From Croceicoccus sediminis (lineage in GTDB: Bacteria > Pseudomonadota > Alphaproteobacteria > Sphingomonadales > Sphingomonadaceae), in contig NZ_SUNC01000001.1 of NCBI RefSeq assembly GCF_007570835.1, positions 1,302,001-1,366,000 of the forward strand: a DNA stretch of 64,000 bases. The letters are read 5' to 3'. Within the stretch, counting starts at the first letter, position 1. Each line of letters starts with the position of its first letter. The translations under genes and the position numbers were made by a program. The notes under the pieces were generated by a model. That model was not told the DNA's origin, ran no database searches, and saw only the letters and a list, made by a program, of their open reading frames with translations. Shown here piece by piece: positions 22,899-32,654 of the stretch.

Positions 22899-25409
22899 TC
22901 AGTAGCCGATGATCAGCGAAATGCTGCCTGCGCGCGGCGCACCGATCTGGGCAAAGCCGAAGTCATCCAGCGAACCACCGAAGTAGCCGACGTAGTATTC
23001 GTCGAACAGGTTGGTGATATTCAGCTGAACCGCAACATCGCCACCGGTCGGGAACTGTGCGATCGTGTAACGTGCGTCGAGATCGACCAGCGTGTAGGCC
23101 GGGACACGGTCGGTGTTGAGGTCGTTGACCCAACGCTTACCCGTGCGCTTAGCCTGCGCACCCAGTTCGAAGTCACCGAAAGCAACCTGACCGCGAGCGC
23201 CGAACGAGTAGTTCGGGGTGCCCGATTCCGAGTTGCCCGCCGTTGCCAGGACGCCGCCTTGCTCGTCGGCGACCACGTTGTCCTTAATCTCGGATTCGTT
23301 GAGCGAACCGAAAACGTAGAGCAGCGTGTTGCTGGTCGGACGGAACGCAATCGAGGCATCGACGCCGTACTTATCGACACGGCCGAGGTTACGATAGACC
23401 GTTGCACCTTCGCCGTTGTTGGCTTCCGGGTCGAACGCGCTTGCGAGGCGATCGTTGTAACGGGTGTACCAACCGGCAATTTGTGCCGTGATCTTGCCGC
23501 GCTGGAAGCGGAAACCCAGATCGAAGCTGTCGGTCGTTTCCGGAACCGGACGCGCGAAGTCGTCATCGGCCAAGTAGAGCGAGTCGTACAGCGGATCGGT
23601 GCCGGGGACCGAGAGGCCCTTGGCGTAGTTACCGAAGACCGACGCATTGTCGACGAACTCGAACGTGAAGCCCAAGTTCGGGAGCAGCTTGTCGTACTTG
23701 TACGTACGCGTCTGCGGACGAGCGTAATCGGGGTTCAGCGCTTCGTATTCGGCAAGGTCCTGACCCGGGTTCGGGCAATCGACGAAGCCATTGATCGAGG
23801 TCGTGTAGCAGTTCTGGTTCAGCTCGCGCTTGAAGAACGGCGCACGCAGGCCAAGGACCGTGGTGAGACGATCTTCGAGGAAGCGGCCACGATATTCACC
23901 CGAAACCTGATGCAGGATCGCATAGGACAGGCGGTCACGCTTGTTCACTTCCAGACCGTTCACGTCGAGCAGCGGGTTGTCGATCGCGAAAGGATCGCTG
24001 ATCTCGCCGTTGCCCTTCATGTAGGTAATCTGGCCGGTCTGACGGTGACGTGCGCGGTCCCATGTGTAGGCAACGCGAACGCGGTGTTCGGGGGCCAGGT
24101 CGTAGATCAGGTTCGCGACGACGCCGTAACGGTTCGTGCGCGTCTGGCTGGGATCGTTACCGGCGATCTCATCTTCCATGTCGCCGTCGCCGTTGAGGTC
24201 ACGGCCGAAGTAGTAACCGCCGTTGAATGCACCGGTCAGGCCGGTCGTACCGCCCCAAGGGGTGAAGTACGATTCGCGAAGATCGTCGGGACCGCCACCA
24301 TTGGCTTTGACGTACTGGTAGGACGGGTCGAAAGTGAACACGAGGCCATCGGCCAACGTGAAACGCGACGAACCGCGGATGTTGCCCGTGTCGGACGGGT
24401 TGTAGCGGCGATAGAACGCAGCGCCGCAGCCATTACGATCGTCATAGTCGACGCTTTCGCCCGGCGAACCGGTCGCATCACCACTTTCGACGGCGAGGAC
24501 ATCGGTACCGACCGAGCACGGGTAGGAGCCCGAACCTTCGTAGGCGTTGAAGCGGTCAGCCTTGGTGAAAGCGCCGTCGTAGTAGCCGAGGAGGTCGCTG
24601 AGACGTTCCGAACCGGCGAAGTTGTTGCGGTTCTGGTTGAAGTGGCCAGCGACCGAAACAAAATCGCCGTTGTCGCCGAGATCCTGGAAGATGCGGCCAT
24701 TGAACTGCGTCTTGTTGATCTTGCCGTACGGATTGTAAGGCACGCCATAAGTGGTGTAGCTGGCCGAACCGAATGCCTTCAGGCCCGAACCGGTGATGTC
24801 GCCAGTGTCGAACATGAAGAAGCCGCGGGTGTAGAGGCTGTCCGAAAAGTCGTTCTTGGCAAGGACGTCACCAAACGTCATCGTCGCCATGATCGCCATG
24901 TCGTCGCCCGGTTCGCGGGTACGGATGTTGATCGTGCCGCCCGAAGCCGATGCGGTCGGGCTGTCGACGTCGGTGGTGCCGAGGTTGACGTTGACCGATT
25001 CCAGCACTTCGGAATCAACCTGCTGGTTGGTGTAGAGCGCGTAGTTGCCCGAATCGTTCAGCGGCAGGCCGTCGAGGGTCTGCGAAACGCGGTCGGCGCC
25101 GAAGCCGCGAACGGTGAAGCCACCGCCCGACGAACCCCAGGGGTCGTTGTTCTGGAAGCTGACGCCGGGGACGAGGTTGACGATGTCGTTGACCGTCTGT
25201 CCGGGACGCTGGCGACGGATGACTTCCTGCTCGAGGACCTGCTTGGCCTTCGGCGTATCCGGAATTTCGACGCCGCCGACATTGTCGACGCGGAAACCGG
25301 TGACGACGATTTCGTCTTCGAAGTCGACCGAACCGGTCGACTGGGCGTGGGCAGTGGCCGGGATCGCAACAGCGATCAGCGCAGCACTGCGAAGCAGCAT
25401 GGTCTTCAT
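22899..25409 (-). CDS. TonB-dependent outer-membrane receptor
   Basis: An 836-aa receptor. The signal peptide ends ATAHAQ, the TonB box is DEIVVTGFRV, and the plug includes PGQTVNDIVNLVPGVSFQ and GFTVRGFGADRVSQTLDGL. The barrel ends SISLIIGY. ATG 25409 (MKTMLLRSAALIAVAIPATA) gives a proper signal sequence; the open frame extends further upstream without evidence. Codon and base use is slightly less GC-rich than in neighbours. Substrate unknown. The next gene upstream is an oxygenase, more than 300 bp away, so this receptor probably has its own promoter. Confidence 0.92.
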   Translation of the reverse strand: MKTMLLRSAALIAVAIPATAHAQSTGSVDFEDEIVVTGFRVDNVGGVEIPDTPKAKQVLEQEVIRRQRPGQTVNDIVNLVPGVSFQNNDPWGSSGGGFTVRGFGADRVSQTLDGLPLNDSGNYALYTNQQVDSEVLESVNVNLGTTDVDSPTASASGGTINIRTREPGDDMAIMATMTFGDVLAKNDFSDSLYTRGFFMFDTGDITGSGLKAFGSASYTTYGVPYNPYGKINKTQFNGRIFQDLGDNGDFVSVAGHFNQNRNNFAGSERLSDLLGYYDGAFTKADRFNAYEGSGSYPCSVGTDVLAVESGDATGSPGESVDYDDRNGCGAAFYRRYNPSDTGNIRGSSRFTLADGLVFTFDPSYQYVKANGGGPDDLRESYFTPWGGTTGLTGAFNGGYYFGRDLNGDGDMEDEIAGNDPSQTRTNRYGVVANLIYDLAPEHRVRVAYTWDRARHRQTGQITYMKGNGEISDPFAIDNPLLDVNGLEVNKRDRLSYAILHQVSGEYRGRFLEDRLTTVLGLRAPFFKRELNQNCYTTSINGFVDCPNPGQDLAEYEALNPDYARPQTRTYKYDKLLPNLGFTFEFVDNASVFGNYAKGLSVPGTDPLYDSLYLADDDFARPVPETTDSFDLGFRFQRGKITAQIAGWYTRYNDRLASAFDPEANNGEGATVYRNLGRVDKYGVDASIAFRPTSNTLLYVFGSLNESEIKDNVVADEQGGVLATAGNSESGTPNYSFGARGQVAFGDFELGAQAKRTGKRWVNDLNTDRVPAYTLVDLDARYTIAQFPTGGDVAVQLNITNLFDEYYVGYFGGSLDDFGFAQIGAPRAGSISLIIGY

Positions 25410-25712
25410 TGGATAAAGTCCCTGAATTGTGATTCGACCCCGACGGCAATTTCCCTCGGACGAGGGCCGCTTAGAAGCGCGATGCGTCGTTATTTTTTCC
25501 GTTTCGCGACTGCAATATGACACACCGGCAAGCGCGTTGCCGGGCCATGCCGAAACTGGACGTGAATTACCTGATTTTCAGAGAAAAACCGTCAGTTTAC
25601 CGTGACTTGCAGCCTGTGTTGCTGCAATACCACATGGATCGGCATTTTTCATTTCATACGAAACTTTTCGCGCATGTCGCCACACGATTCTCGGCGAAAG
25701 CCGAATCGCCCA
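25410..25712. other. 303-bp intergenic region upstream of TonB receptor
   Basis: No convincing ORF. It holds the promoter region of the receptor at 25409 and a perfect 7-bp hairpin (CCGGCAA at 25525–25531, TTGCCGG at 25537–25543). The stretch around 25560–25680 is AT-richer than the flanks. An imperfect stem (CGATTC...GAATCG, about 25684–25707) just after the oxygenase stop could help terminate it. Confidence 0.5.
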
Positions 25713-26639
25713 TTACATCAGGCCGATTTCCTTCAGGCGGATCGCGAGGAAATCGTGCGCCGTCAGCGAATCGGGATACTGGTCCGGATGTTCGTCATCG
25801 ATGCACGAGGTCAGCGTCCTGATTTCGAAATCGGGGCGGAAATGCAGGAAGAACGGCATCGAGTAGCGTGAGTGCCGCGCACGCTCGCCCTCGGGATTGC
25901 GGACCTGGTGGATGGTCGAGCGCAGCCGGTCGTTGGTCAGGCGGCTCAACATGTCGCCGATGTTGACGGCCAGCGCGCCCTTGGGCGGCTGCACCGGGAT
26001 CCATTCGCCCTGCTGCGACAGCAGTTCGAGGCCTGCCTCCTCTGCGCCCAGGAGCAGCGTGATCGTGTTGATGTCGCCATGGGGCGCGGCGCGCACAGCA
26101 CCGTCCGCGTTCTCGATCGGCGGATAGTGCAGCAGGCGCATGACCGAATTGCCCTTCTCCACAGTCGCGTCGAACCAGTTCGGCTCCAGCCCGAGGTGGA
26201 GGGCGATCGCGGACAGGATCTTGGCCCCGGCCTTTTCGAATTCGGCATAAAGCGTCTCGAACGTTTCGCGAAAACCCTCGACTTCCGTCGGCCAGACGTT
26301 GGGCGCCATGTAATCGGCCAGCGGATCGCCTTCGGGCAGAGTGCGCCCGATATGCCAGAATTCCTTGAGGTCCTTCTTGTCGTAGCCCTTCGCTACTTCG
26401 GTCTTGAACGGGGTATAGCCGCGCGCACCGCCGCCGCCCGCGATGAAGTAGGACCGCTTCACGTCTTCCGGCAGCGCAAAGAACGCGCGCGACAGTTCCT
26501 CGGCCCGCGCGATCAGGTCCTGGTCGATGCCGTGGTCCTGAACGACGGCGAAACCGTATTCGCCGAAGCTTGCGCCCAGCCTGTCGGCAAGCTGGTCGAT
26601 CGGGTCGTTGAGCGAAACGGCGGCAATCGGGCTGGTCAT
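25713..26639 (-). CDS. Isopenicillin-N-synthase-family 2OG/Fe(II) oxygenase
   Basis: A 308-aa cytosolic non-heme iron oxygenase. The DIOX_N region has FGEYGFAVVQDHGID and FFALPEDVKRSYF. The catalytic jelly roll carries the His-X-Asp facial pair in APHGDINTITLLLG, the distal His in STIHQVRNP, and the 2-oxoglutarate-binding Arg-X-Ser in SRYSMPFFLHFRPDF. All iron and 2OG ligands are present, so it should be active; the substrate is unknown. ATG 26639 (MTSPIAAVSLNDP) is preferred over 26678. Confidence 0.9.
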   Translation of the reverse strand: MTSPIAAVSLNDPIDQLADRLGASFGEYGFAVVQDHGIDQDLIARAEELSRAFFALPEDVKRSYFIAGGGGARGYTPFKTEVAKGYDKKDLKEFWHIGRTLPEGDPLADYMAPNVWPTEVEGFRETFETLYAEFEKAGAKILSAIALHLGLEPNWFDATVEKGNSVMRLLHYPPIENADGAVRAAPHGDINTITLLLGAEEAGLELLSQQGEWIPVQPPKGALAVNIGDMLSRLTNDRLRSTIHQVRNPEGERARHSRYSMPFFLHFRPDFEIRTLTSCIDDEHPDQYPDSLTAHDFLAIRLKEIGLM

Positions 26640-26696
26640 GGGGCTACTCTGTCGATTCGTATCGGTTGAAACTATCACGTGCCCATAGCCAGCGGC

Positions 26697-28016
26697 TCAG
26701 GCTAGGAAAAGTCCTGCAAGCGCCGCGCTCATCAGGTTGGCGAGCGAACCAGCGGCAAGCGCTCTCAATCCCAGTTTCGCAACGACCGGACGTTGGTTCG
26801 GTGCCAGGCCGCCGATCACCGCGATCTGGATCGCGATGGACGAGAAGTTGGAGAAGCCGCAAAGCGAGAACGTCGCGATGGCGCGGGCCCGCGGGCTGAG
26901 AGCCGAGGGATCGAGCGCGCCGAGGTCGATGAAGGCGACGAATTCGTTGAGCACGATCTTGGTGCCGAACAGCCCGCCTGCGATCTGCGCTTCCTGCCAC
27001 GGGATGCCCAGCAGGAACATGACGGGCGAGAATATCCAGCCCAGGATCGCCTGGAACGTCAGCCCTTCGAGGCCGACGAGTTCGCCAGCGCCCGACAGGA
27101 GCCCGTTGGCCAGCGCGACGAGCGCGACGAACGACAGGACCATCGCGCCAACGGCGACGGCGATCTTCACGCCGGTCTGCGCGCCCTGTGCAGCGGCCAT
27201 CAGGATATTGGCGGGTTTTTCCTCGTCATCGTGGGCGTCGGGCACGTCGTCGCTCTGCCGTCCGCCTTCGGGCATCAGGGCAGCGGGGCCTTCACCGCTG
27301 CGGCGGCCTTCGGGAAGGTCGAGTTCGCCTTCGGCAGCAGCACCCGGCTCGTCGATGTCGGGCATGATGATCTTGGCCATGAGGATGCCGCCCGGCGCGC
27401 TCATGAAAGCGGCGGCCAGAAGGAACGGCAGGTATTGTTCGCCAAGCAGCGAGGCGTAGGCGGCAAGGATCGTGCCCGCAACGCCCGCCATCCCGACGCA
27501 CATCATCGTGAACAGGCGGCTGGGGGCCAGCCCTGCCAGATAGGGACGCACGACCAGCGGGCTTTCCGACTGGCCGACGAAGATGTTGGCCGCCGCCGCC
27601 AGCGATTCGACGCGGCTGATGCCCGTAATCCAGCCGATCCCGCCGCCGACCCAGCGGATCACGAACTGCATGATGCCAAGGTAATAGAGAACCGAGACGA
27701 GGCTGGCGAAGAAGATGATGACCGTCAGCGCCGCGATGGCAAAGCTGTTGCCGCCGATTTCCGGGCTGGCCAGCGGGCCGAAGATGAACTTCGTCCCCTC
27801 GCCCGCATAGCCCAGCAGGTTCGACACGCCCCGGCTCATCGCCGCGATCGTGGCAACGCCCCAGGGCGTGCGCAGGACCAGCAGCGCCATCAGCGCCTGA
27901 AGCGCGAAGGCCGCACCGACGACGCGCAGGCGAATGCGGCGTCGCGCCGTGGACAGGGCAAAGGCAATGCCGAGGATGACGGCAATGCCGGCAAGGCTGA
28001 TGAGCTGGCTGGGCAT
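26697..28016 (-). CDS. nupC: NupC-type concentrative nucleoside transporter
   Basis: A 439-aa inner-membrane nucleoside importer (CNT family). Family blocks include GTKFIFGPL, FVIRWVGGGIGWITGISRVE, AANIFVGQSESPLVVRPYL, LTMMCVGMAGVAGTILAAYA-like sequence, FGTKIVLNEFVAFIDL and LCGFSNFSSIAIQI. An unusually long hydrophilic linker (about residues 225–270, rich in Glu/Asp/Gly) interrupts the middle of the protein. I chose ATG 28016; the frame is open further upstream but overlaps exoD and is not hydrophobic. Confidence 0.93.
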   Translation of the reverse strand: MPSQLISLAGIAVILGIAFALSTARRRIRLRVVGAAFALQALMALLVLRTPWGVATIAAMSRGVSNLLGYAGEGTKFIFGPLASPEIGGNSFAIAALTVIIFFASLVSVLYYLGIMQFVIRWVGGGIGWITGISRVESLAAAANIFVGQSESPLVVRPYLAGLAPSRLFTMMCVGMAGVAGTILAAYASLLGEQYLPFLLAAAFMSAPGGILMAKIIMPDIDEPGAAAEGELDLPEGRRSGEGPAALMPEGGRQSDDVPDAHDDEEKPANILMAAAQGAQTGVKIAVAVGAMVLSFVALVALANGLLSGAGELVGLEGLTFQAILGWIFSPVMFLLGIPWQEAQIAGGLFGTKIVLNEFVAFIDLGALDPSALSPRARAIATFSLCGFSNFSSIAIQIAVIGGLAPNQRPVVAKLGLRALAAGSLANLMSAALAGLFLA

Positions 28017-28221
28017 GTTAAGGAGAGCGTTCCCGCGAAGTGAGTTAGTCGCGGGCGAAACCTTTAGACACAAGTGCGCCGCGATGCAAAGCGCGTTGCC
28101 GAATAGGTGATGACGCCCGATCGACAGGAACGTCCGGTCCAAGGCTCCCGGCACCAGATCGCCAGCCATGCGTTTACATGCAAAGGCAGGGAACGGGAAA
28201 CCCTGGCAACAGGGGATTACG

Positions 28222-28827
28222 ATGGCGAAAGACCCGCACAGCGTGTGCGAGATTCTCGACTGCCTCGACGAAGTGGCGGAAGAGCACAAGAAAGTCAGCA
28301 TCGGCGACATTCTCGACGCCATCGGCAATCGCAGTTACGGCCCGGCGCTGATGATCCCCGCTCTGCTGGAACTCACGCCCATCGGCGCCATTCCGGGCGT
28401 CCCGACGTTCCTTGCCGTGATCGTGGGGCTGATCGCGCTGCAGATGCTGTTCGGCAAGAGGCACCTGTGGTTGCCCGGTTTCATCCGCAATCGCAGCGTC
28501 AGCGCCGACAAGGTCGAAAAGTCGAGCAAGAAGCTGCGCAAGATGGCCGCGTTCCTCGACAAGTGGTTCCACGGCAGGCTCAAGGCGCTGACCACCGGAG
28601 TGCCGGTGCGCATTGCCGCCGTCCTTATCATCGGTTTGTGCGCGACGGTTCCGCCGCTGGAACTGCTGCCGTTCGCCAGTTCGGGACCGATGCTGGCGGT
28701 GGCCGCCTTCGGGCTGGCGCTGATGGTGCGCGACGGCTTGCTGATGCTGATCGCCACCGCGCTCAGCCTTGCCGCCTTCGGGCTAGGCTTCACGATGATG
28801 GGCGGCGAGGAAAGCGGCGGCGGCTAG
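28222..28827 (+). CDS. exoD: ExoD-family membrane protein
   Basis: A 201-aa protein with an amphipathic N-terminal domain (EILDCLDEVAEEHKKVSIGD) and four or so membrane segments. The family core reads GNRSYGPALMIPALLELTPI, then GAIPGVPTFLAVIVGLIALQ. ExoD proteins affect exopolysaccharide production in rhizobia by an unknown mechanism. ATG 28222 is used; 28168 would add 18 residues. It is divergent from nupC and convergent with queF. Confidence 0.9.
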   Translation: MAKDPHSVCEILDCLDEVAEEHKKVSIGDILDAIGNRSYGPALMIPALLELTPIGAIPGVPTFLAVIVGLIALQMLFGKRHLWLPGFIRNRSVSADKVEKSSKKLRKMAAFLDKWFHGRLKALTTGVPVRIAAVLIIGLCATVPPLELLPFASSGPMLAVAAFGLALMVRDGLLMLIATALSLAAFGLGFTMMGGEESGGG

Positions 28828-28849
28828 GTTTCAGCCCGATCCGCGATAA

Positions 28850-29311
28850 TCAGCCCCGGCCGCGATAGGACGCAACGCCCTGATCCGGCACCCACAGCCC
28901 TTCGGGCGGCGTGCCGGTTTGCCAGAACACGTCGATGGGAATGCCACCGCGCGGATACCAGTATCCCCCGATGCGCAGCCAGACGGGCTTCATTTCGTCC
29001 GCCAGCCGCTGGCCGATGCCCACGGTCACGTCCTCGTGAAACCCGCAGTGGTTGCGGAACGAGCCGAGGAACAGCTTCAACGACTTCGATTCCACGATCG
29101 TCTCGCCCGGCGCATAGTCGATGACGATATGCGCAAAGTCGGGCTGGCCGGTCACGGGGCACAGCGAGGTAAATTCGGGCGCGGCAAACCGCGTGAGATA
29201 GAGCGAGCCGACGCGCGGGTTGGGCACGTAGTCGAGAACAGCCTCTTCCGGCGAAGCGGGAAGCGCGCTGGTCTGCCCCAGGTGGAGCGGGGAAATCTGT
29301 TCGTCTGCCAT
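28850..29311 (-). CDS. queF: NADPH-dependent 7-cyano-7-deazaguanine reductase QueF (short type)
   Basis: A 153-aa enzyme that reduces preQ0 to preQ1 in queuosine synthesis. The catalytic Cys lies in [14 protein letters not shown], the QueF motif is [15 protein letters not shown], and CGFHEDV carries the substrate-binding residues. Length fits the unimodular, GTP-cyclohydrolase-like subfamily. ATG 29311 ([12 protein letters not shown]) fits better than the upstream ATG at 29329. yhhQ, also for queuosine, is elsewhere in the window. Confidence 0.95.
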   Translation of the reverse strand: MADEQISPLHLGQTSALPASPEEAVLDYVPNPRVGSLYLTRFAAPEFTSLCPVTGQPDFAHIVIDYAPGETIVESKSLKLFLGSFRNHCGFHEDVTVGIGQRLADEMKPVWLRIGGYWYPRGGIPIDVFWQTGTPPEGLWVPDQGVASYRGRG

Positions 29312-29409
29312 GGCGTGGGCCTTTCGCACGCGGACGCTTTTCGCTCAAGCGCCTTGGCAAGGGGCGGCGGCGAAGGCTAACCCCGACAGCAGACGTGGAG
29401 AATGCTGCA

Positions 29410-30240
29410 ATGAACATGCTCGTTTCGACCCAGTGGCTTGCCGATCACCTCGACGACGTCGTGCTGCTCGATGCAAGCCATCATCTTGCCGACACGGGCC
29501 GCGACGCGGCGGCGGAATATGCAGCAGGGCACATTCCCGGCGCACGCTTCGTCGGATTCCATACGATTGCCGATCCTGACAGCGGTCTCGACAACACCGT
29601 GCCCAAGGCAGACGCGTTTGCCGCGCGCATGGGCGAACTGGGCGTCGGCGACGACAGCACGGTCGTGATCTACGACGACAGCGCGCTCCATTCCTCGGCC
29701 CGCCTCTGGTTCCTGTTCCGCCTGTTCGGGAAAGAGGCGAGCGTTCTGGATGGGGGCCTGGCCAAGTGGAAAGCCGAGGGACGCTCCGAAACACGGGACG
29801 TCCCCTCTCCCACCCCGGCGACTTTCACTGCCAAGGCGGACGAAAGCCTGTTGCGCGACAAGGCCGCGATGCTGGCCAATGTCGACACCCGCGCCGAACA
29901 GGTCGTCGACGCACGCGGCGCGGCCCGTTTCACCGGAGAGGCGGAGGAAATCCGTGCCGGTCAGCCCGGAGGCCACATTCCCGGCGCACGCAACATCCCG
30001 ATCGGCATGCTGTTTCAGGAAGACGGCACGATGAAGGACGCCGCCGCGATCGAGGGCGAGTTCCTGGGCGCGGGGCTGGACCTGTCGCGCCCGATCGTCA
30101 CCACTTGCGGGTCCGGCGTGACGGCGGCGGTGCTTTCGCTTGGCCTTGCGCGGCTGGGCAAGGACAGCGCACTCTATGACGGAAGCTGGAGCGAGTGGGC
30201 CGCCGATCCGGCAACGCCCAAGGCGACGGGCGCGGCCTGA
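29410..30240 (+). CDS. sseA: 3-mercaptopyruvate sulfurtransferase (two-domain rhodanese)
   Basis: A 276-aa tandem rhodanese. Domain 1 has VSTQWLADHLDDVVLLDASH and EYAAGHIPGARF. Domain 2 has VVDARGAARFTGEAEE, GHIPGARNIP and the active-site loop TTCGSGVTAAV. CGSGVT(A) is the mercaptopyruvate-type loop, rather than the CRKGVT of thiosulfate enzymes. ATG 29410 has GGAG 9 nt upstream; GTG 29395 is an alternative. Its TGA overlaps the ATG of the PLP lyase (TGATG), suggesting a joint sulfur amino-acid role. Confidence 0.93.
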   Translation: MNMLVSTQWLADHLDDVVLLDASHHLADTGRDAAAEYAAGHIPGARFVGFHTIADPDSGLDNTVPKADAFAARMGELGVGDDSTVVIYDDSALHSSARLWFLFRLFGKEASVLDGGLAKWKAEGRSETRDVPSPTPATFTAKADESLLRDKAAMLANVDTRAEQVVDARGAARFTGEAEEIRAGQPGGHIPGARNIPIGMLFQEDGTMKDAAAIEGEFLGAGLDLSRPIVTTCGSGVTAAVLSLGLARLGKDSALYDGSWSEWAADPATPKATGAA

Positions 30241-31469
30241 TGGCGAAGACCGATGGCAAGAACCTGAAACCCGGCACCAGAGTCGTCACTGCCGGTCGCA
30301 GGCCGGAATGGACCGGCATTCCCGGCCAGCCGGGCCGTGTGGTCAGCCCCGCCGTCTGGCGCGCCAGCACGCACCTTTACGAAGACAGCGCGGCGCTGGC
30401 CGACGGACCGAAGACGAACGAGGACGGCCAGTTCTTCTACGGCCGCCGCGGGTCGCCGACCCAGTGGGCCTTGTGCGAGGCACTGACCGCGCTGGAGCCC
30501 GGTGCGCATGGCACGATGCTCTATCCGTCCGGCGTAGCGGCGATCGCGGGCGCGCTGCTTTCGGTCGTCAGGCCCGGCGGCACACTGCTCATCACCGACA
30601 ACGCCTATGACCCGACGCGCAGCATGGGGACGGGCCTGCTCAAGACTTTCGGCGTGGAGACGAAGTTCTTCGACCCGCTCGACCTCGACGCGTTCCGCAC
30701 GCTGGTGGCGCAAGGGGTGCAGGCGGTTTTTCTGGAAGCGCCGGGCAGCCTGTCGTTCGAAGTCTGCGACATCCCCGCACTGGCCGCCATCGCCAAAGAT
30801 GCGGGCGCGTGGGTGCTGATCGACAATACCTGGCCGGGGCCGACCGGCCTGCACGCGATCGAACTGGGCTGCGACGGTACGGTCAACGCGCTGACCAAGC
30901 ATGTCGGCGGGCATAGCGACCTGATGATGGGGGCCGCCACGGGCACCGAACGGCTCTATCGCCGGCTGCGCCGCACGGCACAGCAGATGGGTCAGGTCGT
31001 CTCTCCCGACGATGCGGCCCTTGCCTTGCGGGGCTTGCGCACGCTGGACGTCCGGCTTGAGCGCGAGACGCAAAGCGCGCTGGCGATAGCCCGCTGGCTG
31101 GCGGACCGGCCGGAGGTGGAGACCGTGCTGTGCCCCATGCTCGAAGGCGCGCCGGGGCACGAATTGTGGAAGCGCGATTTCATCGGCGGGTGCGGCCTGT
31201 TCGGCTTTGTCCTGAAAACACGCGATGCCGATGCGCGGGCGCGTTTCATCGATGCGCTCGACCTGTTCGGCATCGGCTATTCATGGGGCGGCTTCGAAAG
31301 CCTGGCCCTGCCCACCAATCCGGCAAAGGACCGGTCGGTCGCCAGCTGGCCTCCGCCGGGGGTGGACCCGGCCTGCACCCTCGGGGTACGGCTGTCCATC
31401 GGCCTTGAAGATCCCGCCGACCTGATCGCGGATCTGGAACAGGGCTTTGCAGAAATGGAACGCGCATGA
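30240..31469 (+). CDS. metC: Cystathionine beta-lyase-like PLP enzyme (MetC)
   Basis: A 409-aa Cys/Met-metabolism PLP enzyme. Substrate and PLP segments include FFYGRRGSPTQWALCEALTA, YPSGVAAIAGALLSV, the Asp that contacts PLP in VLIDNTWPGP, and the Schiff-base Lys in NALTKHVGGHSDLMMGA. C-terminal SWGGFESLALP is typical of cystathionine beta-lyase and cysteine-S-conjugate lyases. It overlaps sseA by 1 nt and mscS by 4 nt, making a tightly coupled three-gene operon. A precise substrate cannot be fixed from sequence. Confidence 0.9.
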   Translation: MAKTDGKNLKPGTRVVTAGRRPEWTGIPGQPGRVVSPAVWRASTHLYEDSAALADGPKTNEDGQFFYGRRGSPTQWALCEALTALEPGAHGTMLYPSGVAAIAGALLSVVRPGGTLLITDNAYDPTRSMGTGLLKTFGVETKFFDPLDLDAFRTLVAQGVQAVFLEAPGSLSFEVCDIPALAAIAKDAGAWVLIDNTWPGPTGLHAIELGCDGTVNALTKHVGGHSDLMMGAATGTERLYRRLRRTAQQMGQVVSPDDAALALRGLRTLDVRLERETQSALAIARWLADRPEVETVLCPMLEGAPGHELWKRDFIGGCGLFGFVLKTRDADARARFIDALDLFGIGYSWGGFESLALPTNPAKDRSVASWPPPGVDPACTLGVRLSIGLEDPADLIADLEQGFAEMERA

Positions 31470-32563
31470 CCGTCGCCGCCGAAACGCCCGCACCCGAAAC
31501 GACCGAGACTGCGGCCTCGGCAGTCGATCAGGTGGCGGCAACGGCAACGCCCGTCCCTACGGCTACGCCCACCCCGACCGAGGCGGCAGACCCGCTGAAA
31601 GGCGCGGACCAGATCAAAGAGGCCGTCGCCGAACAGTCGATGACCGTCGCCCAAATCATCGAACAGCTCGACAGCTTCGGCGTGACCATCGGCGACACGC
31701 GCTTTTCGCTTTGGACCATTCTGGTCGTCGTACTCGTCATCGCCTTCGTGATTATCCTGGCGCGCGTCGGCAGCAAGATGGCCCACTCCGCGCTGAAGCG
31801 GATGAACCGGCTTTCCCCGACGCAGAACCTGCTGGCCGAAAAACTGACCACGCTGGCGGTGTGGGCCTTTGCCATCCTGATCGGTATCGACCTGCTCGAC
31901 ATCGACCTTACCGCATTTGCAGTCTTTTCCGGCGCCTTCGGCCTTGCCATCGGTTTCGGTCTGCAGAAGACGTTCGGCAACCTGATCGCAGGGATGATCC
32001 TGCTGATGGACAGGTCGATCAAGCCGGGCGACGTCATCGCCGTATCGGACATGGCGGGGAACGAAACGTTCGGCCAGATCCGCAAGATCGGCATTCGCGC
32101 GATATCGGTCACCACGCGCGACGAACGCGAATACCTGATTCCTAACGAAAACCTGATGGTCAACCAGGTCGAGAACTGGTCCTATTCCAGCCGCAACGTC
32201 CGCATGCAGGTGCCGGTCGGGGTTTCCTACAACTGCAACATCAAGCTGGCCGAAGAGCTGATGCTGGAAGCGGCGAAAAGCTGCAAGCGCGTGCTGGAAC
32301 TCCCCCCGCCCAGCGTTTGGCTGTCCGAATATGGCGACAGCTCGGTGAACTTCATGATCCACTGCTGGATCCGTGACCCCGAAGAAGGCGTGGGCAATGT
32401 CCGGTCCGAAGTCCTGAAGAAGCTCTGGGACCTGTTCCAGGAAAACGACATCGAGATCCCCTTCCCCCAACGCGACATCAACTTGCGGAACAACGAACAG
32501 TTCGAACAGCTGATTTCCGCCATCGCGCAGCGGCTGGAAGACAAGGGCAGCGACAAGACCTGA
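31466..32563 (+). CDS. mscS: Small-conductance mechanosensitive channel (MscS family)
   Basis: A 365-aa channel with an unusual N-terminal region (1–58): Thr/Pro/Ala-rich low-complexity sequence (ATATPVPTATPTPTEAAD). Three membrane helices follow. The pore helix TM3 is recognisable: FSGAFGLAIGFGLQKTFGNL. The beta domain (IKPGDVIAV..., RDEREYLIPNENLM) and the C-terminal alpha/beta domain follow. It releases solutes on hypo-osmotic shock. The start overlaps the metC stop. Confidence 0.93.
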   Translation: MTVAAETPAPETTETAASAVDQVAATATPVPTATPTPTEAADPLKGADQIKEAVAEQSMTVAQIIEQLDSFGVTIGDTRFSLWTILVVVLVIAFVIILARVGSKMAHSALKRMNRLSPTQNLLAEKLTTLAVWAFAILIGIDLLDIDLTAFAVFSGAFGLAIGFGLQKTFGNLIAGMILLMDRSIKPGDVIAVSDMAGNETFGQIRKIGIRAISVTTRDEREYLIPNENLMVNQVENWSYSSRNVRMQVPVGVSYNCNIKLAEELMLEAAKSCKRVLELPPPSVWLSEYGDSSVNFMIHCWIRDPEEGVGNVRSEVLKKLWDLFQENDIEIPFPQRDINLRNNEQFEQLISAIAQRLEDKGSDKT

Positions 32564-32654
32564 TAGCCAGACAAGGGGCGTTGAAAGCTGATCTAGCCCC
32601 CCTGCAAAGCATTCTGGCTGGCATCATCGGTGTGATGCGCGCATTTGCCTTGTC

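Noticed and set aside
23259-25520. 753-aa plus-strand open frame antisense to the second TonB receptor
   Set aside because: Val/Arg/Asp-rich shadow typical of antisense reading of outer-membrane protein codons.
32564-32654. Terminator or riboswitch between mscS and cobA
   Set aside because: Only a weak 5-bp GGGGC/GCCCC pairing without a T-tract; I cannot support a named element in these 91 bp.
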